DNA from: Vespula vulgaris
Taxonomy: Eukaryota; Arthropoda; Insecta; Hymenoptera; Vespidae
Length of the DNA stretch: 64,000 nucleotides
Reading direction: 5' to 3'
Assembly: GCF_905475345.1 (NCBI RefSeq)
Contig: NC_066586.1
Location: forward strand, 620,501-684,500
Position 1 is the first letter of the stretch; the number at the start of each line of letters is the position of its first letter. Below, piece by piece: positions 25,101 to 34,291 of this stretch. A model generated the notes under the pieces. That model saw only the letters and a program-made list of their open reading frames with translations, was not told the DNA's origin and searched no databases. The position numbers and the translations under genes are program-made.

Positions 25101-25283
25101 AAGAGACAAAGAACGAAAAAGGCAAGGGAGGGGGAGGAAAGAAGAAGAATAAGAAAAAAAAAAGAAAGGACGCAAGTAAAAAAAAAGAAAGAACAGGCAA
25201 AGTAAGTTTCGAGCACTTACCGGGTGTCGTGCCGCAGCTGCCACGGCCACAGCTGCCGCATTTATGCCGGCACTGGGGTACAT
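29..25283 (-). CDS. gro: Groucho/TLE transcriptional corepressor, 5' part (exons 1-5), partial at left edge
   Basis: Five exons join in frame to give the first 136 residues: 25283-25221, 8748-8651, 7493-7430, 2557-2513 and 166-29. All have GT donors and AG acceptors. The protein starts MYPS, then an Ala-rich stretch, RHP and a Pro/Gly/Gln linker. It then follows the Groucho/TLE Q domain closely, with signatures CDRIKEEF, LKLECEKLA, RHYVMYYEMSYGLNVEMHKQ, PFLSQEHQQQV and RAKQVTMTELN. The family is known to form tetramers through this domain and to be recruited in the nucleus by repressors such as Hairy/HES proteins and TCF. The GP, CCN, SP and WD40 parts must lie beyond the left edge. Exon sizes are 63, 98, 64, 45 and 138 nt and all phases agree. 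The alternative would be another TLE paralogue, but insects normally have a single gro. Confidence 0.95.
167..2512 (-). other. gro: gro intron 4
   Basis: This non-coding intron holds purine-rich A/G tracts at about 250-360 and 1490-1600, a GA run at 1154-1177 and a GGA array at 1932-2013. No conserved coding or RNA gene is visible. Long open frames here are low-complexity Pro, Phe, Lys or Ser runs caused by the repeats. Confidence 0.85.
1932..2013. repeat. GGA/GTAGGA trinucleotide array
   Basis: The first part alternates GTAGGA units and the second is pure GGA. Read on the minus strand it gives a spurious polyproline frame. It lies in gro intron 4. Confidence 0.95.
2513..2557 (-). CDS. gro: gro coding exon 4 (15-codon Q-domain microexon)
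   Basis: The 45-nt exon encodes YYEMSYGLNVEMHKQ, an almost invariant stretch of the Groucho/TLE Q domain. It lies between acceptor TTTGTTGCAG and donor GTAAATAT. Both ends are in phase 0. It is too short for routine ORF calling and is identified by homology and splice sites. Confidence 0.95.
3579..3716. repeat. Degenerate TAG/GTA trinucleotide array
   Basis: Units of TAG are interspersed with CAG, TGG and AAT variants over about 138 bp. The degree of degeneration suggests an old array. It lies in gro intron 3. Confidence 0.85.
4781..4854. repeat. TCC/TTC pyrimidine trinucleotide array
   Basis: CTC, CTT and CGT units give an almost pure pyrimidine strand, which is the source of false Gly/Arg and Pro frames. 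Confidence 0.85.
4944..5081. repeat. Composite GA-GACA-GA-TA-GA microsatellite
   Basis: GA and GACA units lead into about 45 bp of TA, followed by another GA run. The arrangement GA-TA-GA is roughly symmetrical around the TA core. It lies in gro intron 3. Confidence 0.92.
5273..5399. repeat. TTGC/TTGG tetranucleotide array
   Basis: A TTGG block is flanked on both sides by TTGC blocks, with a few interruptions (TCGT, TAGG). Because four bases read in three frames give a 12-nt period, it produces a false Leu-Val-Gly-Trp repeat peptide. Confidence 0.95.
5514..5549. repeat. GA dinucleotide run
   Basis: About 18 uninterrupted GA units, with a second shorter GA run at about 5574-5590. Confidence 0.95.
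6330..6374. repeat. GATAGA hexanucleotide array
   Basis: About seven units of AGATAG(A). Each unit contains a GATA core. It lies in gro intron 3. Confidence 0.92.
7430..7493 (-). CDS. gro: gro coding exon 3 (Q domain)
   Basis: The 64-nt exon encodes LKLECEKLATDKIEIQRHYV plus Met. The acceptor is CTGTTTAG and the donor GTAAGTAG. It continues the coiled-coil helix of the Q domain, and its phase matches exon 2 (two bases carried in) and exon 4 (none carried out). Confidence 0.93.
7494..8650 (-). other. gro: gro intron 2
   Basis: The intron contains poly-A/G tracts at about 7745-7810 and 8060-8095. A GC-rich non-repetitive stretch at about 8100-8260 is followed by a degenerate five-base repeat at 8321-8396. 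No gene is seen. Confidence 0.85.
8321..8396. repeat. Degenerate GCTAA/GCCTA pentanucleotide array
   Basis: GCTAG, GCTGA, GCTAA, GCTAT, GCTAC and AGCCG-like units follow in roughly five-base register for about 76 bp. It is not one of the common GA, TA or TG classes found elsewhere in the window. Confidence 0.7.
8651..8748 (-). CDS. gro: gro coding exon 2 (linker and start of Q domain)
   Basis: The exon opens in phase 0 after TTTCCAG and encodes a Gly-Pro-Gln linker, then FKFTVNESCDRIKEEFSFLQ and AQYH. It ends before GTGAGT with two bases left over. This is the first helix of the Groucho tetramerisation domain. Confidence 0.93.
9224..9300. repeat. GA-rich run
   Basis: GA units with scattered GG, AA and TA interruptions; the plus strand is purine. 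Preceded by a CGCTCGTT-like tetranucleotide stretch at about 9180-9222. Confidence 0.9.
9450..9491. repeat. GA dinucleotide run
   Basis: About 20 GA units on the plus strand in gro intron 1. A shorter one lies at 9383-9402. Confidence 0.93.
9818..9870. repeat. TATG tetranucleotide array
   Basis: TATG units with TACG and TATA variants. Similar short TATG/TACG stretches recur at about 2820-2890, 27636-27672 and 28770-28810. Confidence 0.9.
10171..10226. repeat. GA-rich run
   Basis: GA units with GGGA interruptions; plus strand purine, in gro intron 1. Confidence 0.92.
10498..10565. repeat. TCC trinucleotide array
   Basis: Mostly TCC with TTC variants. A related stretch lies at 10328-10372. 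It gives false poly-Ser and poly-Pro frames. Confidence 0.92.
10692..10750. repeat. TC dinucleotide run
   Basis: About 25 TC units ending in CGCTCGCTC. This is one of the longer TC-on-plus runs in gro intron 1, opposite in orientation to the GA runs to its left. Confidence 0.95.
11552..11625. repeat. Composite CT-TA-TG microsatellite
   Basis: Short CT and TA runs pass into about 45 bp of TG/GT with one GC interruption. Alternating purine-pyrimidine TG tracts can adopt Z-DNA; that is general knowledge, not shown here. Confidence 0.93.
14721..14795. repeat. Composite C-TC-TA microsatellite
   Basis: A run of C passes into TC and then into about 40 bp of TA. It lies in gro intron 1, close to a GA run at 14604-14641. 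Confidence 0.94.
16781..16813. repeat. TTA trinucleotide array
   Basis: About ten TTA units in gro intron 1. Confidence 0.93.
19203..19235. repeat. TCC trinucleotide array
   Basis: About ten TCC units followed by TTC-rich sequence, in gro intron 1. Confidence 0.92.
23840..23870. repeat. GAA trinucleotide array
   Basis: About ten GAA units, with a GGA array shortly after at about 23918-23940, in gro intron 1. Confidence 0.93.
25221..25283 (-). CDS. gro: gro coding exon 1 (start codon)
   Basis: The ATG at 25283-25281 opens a 21-codon exon beginning MYPSAG and ending RHP, with donor GTAAGT directly after it. MYPS and RHP match the ends of the known Groucho N-terminus. The 14 residues between them (Ala/Val-rich) look like an insertion. 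The exon ends in phase 0. The bases upstream on the minus strand are presumably 5' UTR; no TATA box is obvious. Confidence 0.9.
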
Positions 25284-25930
25284 CTTGTCGCGAGAATTCC
25301 TCAAAGAGGCTAGGACGAGGCCGCGGCCTTCCTTGGTGCCTCCACGTCGTTGCCGTCGGTGTTCGCGATCGTTTTTCTCTTCTTATGTCACCGTTCTATC
25401 CTCCTCAAGTATATCCAATTGTATCCCAGATCATAGCATGTATGCACTGTTATTCACCAAGGTAAAAATATCGTAGGAAAAACGAAGTAACCAGTCGAGT
25501 TACTTCCTTTTCACACGCACTGTACAGCTCTCCTTCTTTTTTTTCTTTTTTTTTATTTCACAAAAAGATGCTCTCTCGTACGCGCACTCACACAAACGCA
25601 CTGTCGTCCCGTTCCTTTCACGGGAATTCACCGAATAAAATGTGCTTTTTTTTCTTTCTTTCTTTCTTTTTTTTTTTTTTTCTTTACCAATGTGAATTAT
25701 CCTTCCTTCCTTCGAACGAACGAAATAAAATCGTTTACGAGAATGAATCACCTAGATGTAAAGCACCAAAGTCGTTTAAACTCGCACTCGCAACTTTTAC
25801 GCGCACGAACGCGAGACCAAGCAACGATCCTTCCTCCACGGCGGACGGGTATCAACTAATCAACCGCAGACTCGAGAAGCACCTCCCCACCATCGCTCCG
25901 CTCTCATCCCCTCCCACCGCTCGCCGCCGA

Positions 25931-25940
25931 ACCACGTGGT
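25931..25940. promoter_or_regulatory. Palindromic E-box ACCACGTGGT upstream of gro
   Basis: A perfect 10-bp palindrome with a CACGTG core sits about 650 bp upstream of the gro start codon. CACGTG is a known binding core for bHLH factors. Use here is inferred from position only. Confidence 0.4.
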
Positions 25941-26127
25941 CTCGAGCTTATTCCGACCTCTCTCTCCCGCTACGCCACACTCTCTCGCTAACCCCAACCA
26001 GACGCGGATCGTTTCCACCGAGTGCCCCACGCTTTCGCTTCTTTTTTTTTTCTTTCTTTCCCTTTCTATTTACGACCCTTCCTTCGTCGCGTTTTCTTAG
26101 AAATTCGAGCATTATTATTGAATATTA

Positions 26128-26199
26128 GTTTAGGTATAAGTCTAGACGTAAGTTTAGATATAAGATTAGATATAAGTATAGATTTAAGTTCGGATATAA
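26128..26199. repeat. Six-copy 12-bp tandem array, consensus GTTTAGATATAA
   Basis: Six consecutive 12-mers differ from the consensus by zero to a few substitutions and no indels. The period is a multiple of three, so the plus strand reads as a Ser-Leu-Asp-Ile-like repeat in an open frame, which I regard as accidental. Confidence 0.85.
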
Positions 26200-29100
26200 A
26201 TAATAGAATTTGCAATTTTTAGAAAATCGATATTTTTTTTTTTTAATACTCTATTTATTAGTCGTACTTTAAATGAATAAAACGATGTATCTCATTTCGC
26301 GCGAAGATTTGCCCTTTGGGGGATAGATTCGACGTCGAAATAAAGGAAAATCCGTTTCTCTCGCAGTCCCCTACGTTTTTATTTCCCCTACGAAAAGTAA
26401 TTCGTCATTCCGTTGGAGAGCTCGCCCTTTTCCACGCTCGAATCTATCTCGTTCACGCTGACGAATCTTCCGTATTCGAGTTAGGATCTCTCTCGTCCGT
26501 ATCAGCCTGCAGCAGCCTTACCACGTTTTCATTTTCGCTCTTACAAGCGGCCAACCGTTTCATCCTCCCTCTCTCTCTCTCTCTCGCAACTCTCACCCTT
26601 CTCGTTGTCTCGCTAACGACCGAGACTCTTCCTCCTTCCCTCTTTCAACCCCCGTTTCCTACTCTTGTTTCTTTCACGAGGGACAAGCGTATTTCTACGT
26701 TAGGACGAGTCTACCCGCATACACGACGCACAGAAAGAGAGAGAGAGAGAGAGAGGGAGAGAGTAATTCAACCCTCTTCTTCGGTACGGTGCAACCTTCG
26801 ACGACCTCTCCGTCTCGACCCTCAACAAACAGTTATTATCACTCTGCCCTTTCCTGCGCTCGACACGGTGATACTTAATCTTGCCGGCTATTTCGTGGCA
26901 CCGCCGAGGACGAGACGCGAGAAGAAAACGGACGAAAGCAACGAAGCTAAAATACTCGTCTCGTCGTCGTTCTAAATTTAACCGAGGTGTACTACCCATT
27001 TATCGAGCTATTCAAAAAATTCCACGCATTAAGAGAAAATAAATTGCGAGTACTCGAGTTCGTATGTACGTACATTTCCTCGCTAAGTTTTATACAATAA
27101 TAGTTAGGTCGTTATCGTATACTTTTATCTTAGTCTGTGTGCGAACGCGTCTAAACAAAACGGCGTTTAGTTCGACCTTGCATCGAAAAACCACTTTGTT
27201 ATCGCTCTTTTCTAGGTTCGACAAATTTTTTTTCTTTTTCTTTCTTTTTTCTTTTCGACGTCATCATAGCTACGCGACACTCATAGTTCCGTCAAAGTTA
27301 TTCATCACCGTTAAACCCGAACGACGATAGCGTTGATTGCGTTCTACTTGGAACAGATAAAAACAATGTATAAGATCACGTAAGTTTACAAGGATTCGCA
27401 AACATATCGTAAACGTAATGATAGGCTAGTACTCGAGGAGAACAACACAACGACGATGACGATCGTTATATCGTCGTGGAAAAATGTCGCCGTCTGTCGA
27501 AGCTCTATCGACACGTAAATTCTTCCCCGATATCTCTCCCACGACTTATCGACGTGTCGTACTCGTCGTACGGATAAAGCTTCGAAAGAATTACTTTATC
27601 TCTATCAGATATATTGTACATATAATACATACGTGTATACGTACGTACGTACGTTCGTATACACGTATACACGTATAGAGGGCGTATTAAAGGTAAGATA
27701 AGAGTTATCGGATTGTTGACTTCCGAACGAACGACTTCTCGATATATCATCGTTCAAGTAGATCGTTCTAGTCATCGACTATTTACGTTTGTAATTCACT
27801 CCGCAAAATTCCGCTATGGATCTTTATCCGTTCTTTAAGAGCCGTATAATAGATCGTGATATGCGTGATAAATCATAAAGAAAACACAAAGGATCGTACT
27901 TTTAATACGTCATTTCTCTATCCGAATGAAGACATTTTCCAAAGCATTATTACGACGATCGTTTTCATCGAGAAACATTTCATTTCGATCCCGCGCAATC
28001 CCGATCTTAACTCGAAAGAGAAATGTTAAAGTTTACGTGACACTTTTGATAGCCCGACCCGGTGGTTATCCATAGTCGCTCGACCAAGTTCATTTGTGCG
28101 AAATTTTTAGATTTCTCGGTTACGGTTCGAAGGTCCATCGTACGAGGCGAAAAAAAAGGAGAATAGAAATCGTTTGAAGAAATTTCACCGTTTGCATCGA
28201 CGCTCGTATAAAATTTCGTCGGAAGCCAATCGTACGTGTACCCTCGGTCAAATATATAGCGTATTAGCACGTGCGCGAGCTTTATCCGTGAGAACCTATT
28301 TTTAGTCTCTCGTGGATAAAATCAAATTCGACGAATGGTATATAAATGGTACCTAATATCGATGTAATATAACTAATGATATATGATATAATCAAGCGAC
28401 GCAAGTAACACGTAATATAATTTCAAAATTGTATCTACTTTTTTCGAAATATCGTTCGTTCGTCCTTCCAAATGCATGACGTTCGGAGATCAGCGCGAGT
28501 ATGACTTGAAACAAGTCCGACGTCTCGGAAATGTCAGATGGAAACTTTAGAAAGGATGAATTCGTTCGTAAAGTCGCGTTTCAATGTAAACGGGTATCGT
28601 CGTTACGAGCGTCGAACTCGATGGACCGACGTAACGTGGCAAACGTATGAACTTCATCTCGCCCAGTAGGAGAATATGTTGCGGATATACCTATGTTCGC
28701 TCTCGTTGTATCCGTATTGTATACGCGTATGTGGAATATTGTAGGACGTGTGGGAGAGAATGTATTTGTACGTACGTGTGTATGCACGTATGTATGTATA
28801 TGTAGGTAGGTAGGGTGGCGCGTCATTGGCAGCGTCATTGTGCTCCGCACCGTGCTCCCGTACATACGTAGCTACGTACGTACATACGTATAGAGAGATA
28901 CATACGTGCAGTTGCCTTGTTGGAAAGCGTGTTTATTGGTTAATTGCATCATTCTTGCCAAGTGCTCGGCTGCCAATTGGCTCGGCCATCAATCGGTGCG
29001 TGGTAGGTACACGTCCGCTCGATATCCGACGAAAGCGTTTCGCGTTACAGAGACGTCAGGATCGTATTCGATCGTGTTTGCGCCCACGCGCGAGATACTC

Positions 29101-29926
29101 GTCGATCGTCGATAGTTTACGAAGTATCAACGAAAATCTCGATCGCATAACGCGTCTCATTAGATATATATATATATATATCTACGCATTATTTTTAATA
29201 CCTTCGAACGTACCTTCCGTACTTTTACCTTTTTTCAAACTCAACGTCGCAAGACAATCCCTTAACTCGACGATAGAATTCGAAAATTTTCATCTATACG
29301 TTATGACAAAAATACTTTGAACGCGGTTGCATTATTTACAAGTGTTCGATAGATGTAATCGTCCTCGAAGTAGGACGAGAAGACCCTCGTGAATTTTTGA
29401 TAGTAGCAGCTAGTGTATCAGATTACACGCTACCTCGTTTAATAGATCGATCGTTGCGGATTTTATCGTAGAAACGTTCGACTTCCAACTACTACGCGAG
29501 TTTATTCGCGAAGAGACTTCTTCTCAAAACTCTCCGGTAGATTCGCGTCATCGATATTTCATATTCTTGTTTTCGATCTTACGATAAGGATCGTTTTATT
29601 TCGAAATATATATCTATCTTGTGAAGATTAAAGAAGCTTCGTAGGTCGATCCTTGGATATCCCAAGAGAATTATTTTTATAATATATATTAACGTTTAAC
29701 TCTCGTCTGTTCTCTGTTCCATAATCAACTTTGTAGATACGTGGATAAATACATATATCGTAATTGTTATGCGTAAGAGGCATATGATATCGGTGCGAAT
29801 CAAAAGGCATTATATTCGATAGGAAGATCGTAGTAACACAATGATATCTCTATAGAAAGGTATAATAGGAATAACAGATATCCGAACATTCGAAGAGGGA
29901 AAATCTTTAGCGAATAACGAGAGTAT

Positions 29927-29930
<4 letters not shown>

Positions 29931-29970
<40 letters not shown>
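29931..29970. repeat. TC dinucleotide run
   Basis: About 20 TC units in the gro upstream region. Confidence 0.95.
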
Positions 29971-29974
<4 letters not shown>

Positions 29975-30803
29975 GGATAATACACGTGTAGAAATATCGG
30001 TCGGTAGCTTTGACGATTAATCATCGATAGTTCGTTAGCCTTCCACCACGACGGATGGAAAACCTCGTGGAGAGAAACGATCCGATATGTTGTATCGAGT
30101 AGAGTCGCTCGAATCGTATCTCTAAAGTCGCTTTTGCGGAACGAAACTCGTTAACTCTTTCTCTCTGTCGTTCCACTGTCGCGTAGCTCTGAACGGCTCG
30201 ACGATAAAAATATTCTTCTATCAGTATTGCTCTTTAACATTTTTTTTTGTAAATTTATCGAACGAATGGTGGGCCTATTAAAAGCCGATAGATTTTTATC
30301 ATTTCGAATATATAATGTAAAGGGAAATAAATCATTATCTATCTTGTAATATTTTCTTAATATTTTCTTGAAAAGACAGACGGACGGACAAACAGACAGA
30401 TAGATAGAGAGAGAGAGGGAGATGCTTGGTGATGAGCCAAGGATGATAAACGGAGGCTTGGAACTCTACTCCCAGGAACGTAGTAGTATGTGTCGTGTAT
30501 CGAAAAAAATACGTTGCCATGCGGTAAACTCTTAACAGGGCGCTCTACCGTAGCGGTGAGTATAATATAAAAGAGCGAACGAGCGAACGAGAGAGAGAGA
30601 AAAAGAGAGAGAGGGAGAAGGCATTATAAGAAAGGAAAAAAAGGAAGGTGGAATGTCGGTGGAAGCCGAGGACGAGGGTTTTCGTCGCTGCATCGAAGCG
30701 GGGCGAAATGACATTACGTACCGCGAAGGCGCGATGCAGAAAAAGCTCTCGAGCCTCGAGCGACGCTTCGTCGTCGTCGTCGTCGACGGTAACGAAGAGA
30801 AGG

Positions 30804-30834
<31 letters not shown>

Positions 30835-31586
30835 AAGGGAGAGGGAGGAAGAGGAAGGGGGAGGACGATGGCGGTGACGACGACGACGACGGTGGTAAAA
30901 AAGCGCTCGAAAAGTTCCGCTATCCAGCTCGAACGCTCTCGCCCGGATTCGAGCCTCGTGATTATATTCCTCTTTCCCTTTCTCTCTCTCATCTCTTCTC
31001 CTCATCCACTCCGTGTTACGTGCGTGTGCCGCGTACAGGTTAGTTTGACAAATTTTTCTCGACAGATGCTACCCTCTCTGAAAAAAAAAAAAAGATTCAA
31101 ATTTTCGTTATAACGTCTGGACAAGCGAATAGTTATTGAAAATGACTGGGTGCTTTTTAGTTAATATAGTTTTTCGTCACTTTCCTTCGTTCTTTCGTTT
31201 CTTTGATAACAAATGTTTAGACCAGGTTAGACGTTGTGACAGAAATTGGCATTGACGATTCTACGAACATTTTGTTTTTCCCTTTCCTTTTCGACATGTC
31301 GAAAGGAAATTTTTCATTTAGGACGCTTCGGAAGGATCTTCTGTCTAGTGAAAAACTGGAAGTTCGGGGTATAGAATGTCAATAAAAAAAAAAAAGAAAG
31401 AAAGAAAAAAGAAGAAAAAGAAAAAACGGCGCGAGCGTAAATTCGCTAAAGCGTATGACGAGGGAGAATGGAAAATGGCCGATCGATGGAAGATCAAATT
31501 TGCCGAGGCGCGCGAATTTCGAATATCCGGGGTTCCTCTCTGGTTAAGGACATCGAAAGTGGAAAAGAAAAGGAAAAAAGAGAGAG

Positions 31587-31589
<3 letters not shown>

Positions 31590-31636
<47 letters not shown>
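31590..31636. repeat. GA dinucleotide run
   Basis: About 23 GA units in the gro upstream region, next to an A/G-rich tract at 31385-31430. Confidence 0.95.
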
Positions 31637-31637
<1 letters not shown>

Positions 31638-31727
31638 GAAGCCGTTTCCACGTAAGCAAAAAACGAGAATGTTCGGACGGAATAAGCGCGCGCACCTTCG
31701 TCAATTTGATTGGACTTTTAGCGAGAG

Positions 31728-31819
31728 AAGGTAGGTAGGTAGGTAGATAGGTAGTTAGGTAGGTACGTACGTAGGTAGGTAGTAGGTAGGTGGGTAGGTA
31801 GGTAGGTAGGTAGGTAGGT
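31728..31819. repeat. TAGG tetranucleotide array
   Basis: About 22 units of TAGG with GATA, TTAG and TACG variants. Read on the minus strand it gives a Thr-Tyr-Leu-Pro repeat frame that is not considered coding. Confidence 0.92.
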
Positions 31820-32765
31820 CCTCGTACTATCTATCGACGGGGAGCATAATTTCCCGAGCGGCGTGGAAACGGGCCGCAAGAGAGTAAACGGGAAACCGCT
31901 CACTTTTTCCTATCCGTCAGAATAAAGGAGGTAGAAGAGAGGAAGAGAAATAGAGAGAGAAAGAGAAAGAGAGAAAGAGAGAGAGAGAGAAGAGTCGGGA
32001 GAATAGAGTCGGGAAATCGAGAGGCAAGAAGATGCGCTCGAAAGAAGAAGGAACGAAGACGGAACGAAGGCGAAGAGCGGAGGAAGCTGGTACACGGTGC
32101 GAAATGCTCTTCACTGATTTCCTTCTCTAAATATGGCTGCCTTCGACATATATCCAGTCCCTCTCTTTCTATCTGATTCACTCTCCTAGTCTACCATCTC
32201 CGTCCTTTGTGGGGGCTCTGGTTCACCCCCGTTCCGATAACCACTACTACTACCACCACTGAGAAAGAGAGAGAGAGAAGCGAGTCTGCTTGGCCGAAGT
32301 TCTACTTGATTGCCAAGGCGTCTTAACCTCGGCCCCGAACGTTTGTCCGCGCGGAGAAACCCGAGTATCTTCTCGTCTCGTCGAAAGCGTACGTAGTGCG
32401 TTCGTAGATCGGCCTATAAGAATCGCTTGTACGTTCGCGCGGCCAACCTCGTAACGGGAAAAAGTCGTGGGCGACGCCCAAACACGAATAAAGAGGCGTC
32501 GTCGACGATGAAAAAGGCCAATCCTGCCGGAAGAAGGCGAACCAGTCGACCAACTACGGCACTCCGATCGCAATCCAGACCGTTGCTCGTTCAGTCCGCG
32601 CGGACTCTTTCCATCTCTTATCGTCTCTCTTACCGTCTCTTTCTATCTCCCTCGCACCCAAGCTCGCTACGACCTTTATTATGTGCCTTTCCTACGCTGT
32701 GTGGGCCCGTGTACCGTGCGCGCATAGACGCGGTTATAACCGAGAGCAAGGTGGCTATACCTTCT

Positions 32766-32768
<3 letters not shown>

Positions 32769-32814
<46 letters not shown>

Positions 32815-32845
32815 TCTTTCTCTTTCTCTCTATCTCTCTTTCTTT
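32769..32845. repeat. TC-rich pyrimidine run
   Basis: TC units with TTTC interruptions, in the gro upstream region. A similar run lies at 33136-33190. Confidence 0.92.
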
Positions 32846-33385
32846 CTCTCTCTTCAATGCGAAGAGATCCTGCACATTGAGAAACGCCGAAGGAGGGAAT
32901 CTCCTCTCCTCGTAAGCGAGACAAGGAAGAGAGAGAGAGAGAGAACGACGCGAAACGACGAACGAACGTTTCCGTAGCACGAACCGCGAAGAGAGAGAAA
33001 AAAAATCAAAAGAAAAGAAAATGTTCGACGGGATAGCGGCACCCAGCCACTTACAGATCCAAACTCTCCTTCTTCGACCAATTAATACCACACCGCCTTT
33101 CGATCCCTCGTGACTTCCGAAAACTCTTTTCTCTCCTTTCTCTCTCTCTCTCTTTCACTCTCTTTCTCTTTCACTCTCTTTCTCTGTCCATCTCTCTTTC
33201 ATTCTTTCTCTTTTTTATCAGTGTCCTTTTTATTTCCCAAGAACCAACGGTCATCGTGTATATATGAGACTGTAACGGATAAAAAATTGTAAACGTGTTC
33301 TAGATACAGGTACGAGAGAGGAGACAAAGCAAAGTAAACGGTCTTTCTTCTTTTTTTTTCTCTCGCTTATTCATAAAAAGTATTC

Positions 33386-33534
33386 GGTTTTTTGATCGAC
33401 GAATTTTTTTTCTTCTTGTTTTTTTTTTTTTTTGTTCGATCGAGTTTTCTGATCGACAGTTTTTTCGATTGACACTTTTTTTTTTCGATTGACAACGGCT
33501 TTTTCGTTTGACAGTTCTTTTTTTTCGAGCGATC
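33386..33534. repeat. Degenerate interspersed motif TTTTTCGATTGACA, about seven copies
   Basis: Poly-T stretches are each followed by CGATTGAC, TGATCGAC or CGTTTGAC-like cores, spaced roughly 15 to 40 bp apart. This is more than simple poly-T. Confidence 0.6.
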
Positions 33535-34267
33535 TTAAAAAATTACTCTCTTGGGAATCGTTCAAAGGGATCAACGCTTGGAAATTGATGACAAAAGAAA
33601 AAAAAAGAATAAAAGAGTTAAAAAAAAAACAAAAGGAAAAAAGAAGCTTGTAAATTTTCATCGAATTTAATTATTGATACGATTTACATATATATATATG
33701 ATGTGTAATAATACATACACACGTAGTATATATCCAGATTAAGTTGGAACGGAACGATGGGAGGAGGAGAGAGGAGACAATTGTGTGCGTCCATCGAAAG
33801 AAGTCAAAGGCAGCTAGCTCGTCGAGCGATCAATTAGAAAAGCGCGCTACACGTCGAGGAATTAAATCGCGAAGCGGAACGATAGGTGTCGTCCAATGAT
33901 GATTCGCGAAACAACGAAATACCGCGTACCGTGAATTTGGCTATCACGCGTTTCGAGTTCGGTCGAGTTCGTTGAAAAATAGTGCGCTGGCAAAAACCGA
34001 GAAACAATCGTCTGCCCTGCCACCGTTGTCCGTGCGAGTCCGTTGGCTTCGAGCTCTCGTCTCGTGTAACCAACACGCCTACCGATTTTATACCGTTACG
34101 CTCGTATTTACGAATGCGCCAAAGAGCGCGTCGGCTTACCATCACGGTCATTCGATTTTCACGAAATATCCGAAAAATTGCCCGTTCGATCGCTCTCAGA
34201 TATGTACCTATTTGCACGCACGCACGTATATACATGTAGGAGTTTGCACGCGCGTATATGTGTGGTA

Positions 34268-34291
34268 TGTGTGTGTGTGTGTGTGTGTGTG
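34268..34291. repeat. TG dinucleotide run
   Basis: About 12 GT units, near the boundary where the sequence turns AT-rich. Confidence 0.92.

Larger units (their letters stand above)
8749..25220 (-). other. gro: gro intron 1, about 16.5 kb
   Basis: This is the largest intron in the window. It is rich in microsatellites (9224-9300, 9450-9491, 9818-9870, 10171-10226, 10498-10565, 10692-10750, 11552-11625, 14721-14795, 16781-16813, 17440-17474, 19203-19235, 23840-23870). Islands of non-repetitive sequence lie at about 13430-13900, 14280-14540, 15950-16100 and 18490-18680. I recognise no exon, RNA gene or mobile element in it. Long first introns of developmental genes commonly hold enhancers, so the islands are the places to look; that is inference. 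Confidence 0.8.

Noticed and set aside
26316..26975. Plus-strand 219-aa frame upstream of gro
   Set aside because: No recognisable domain, strand opposite to gro, composition follows the local CpG- and TC-rich background, and it contains TC/GA repeats.
28826..29320. Plus-strand 164-aa frame over the unique island upstream of gro
   Set aside because: No homologous domain recognised and no splice or start signals; kept only as a possible regulatory island.
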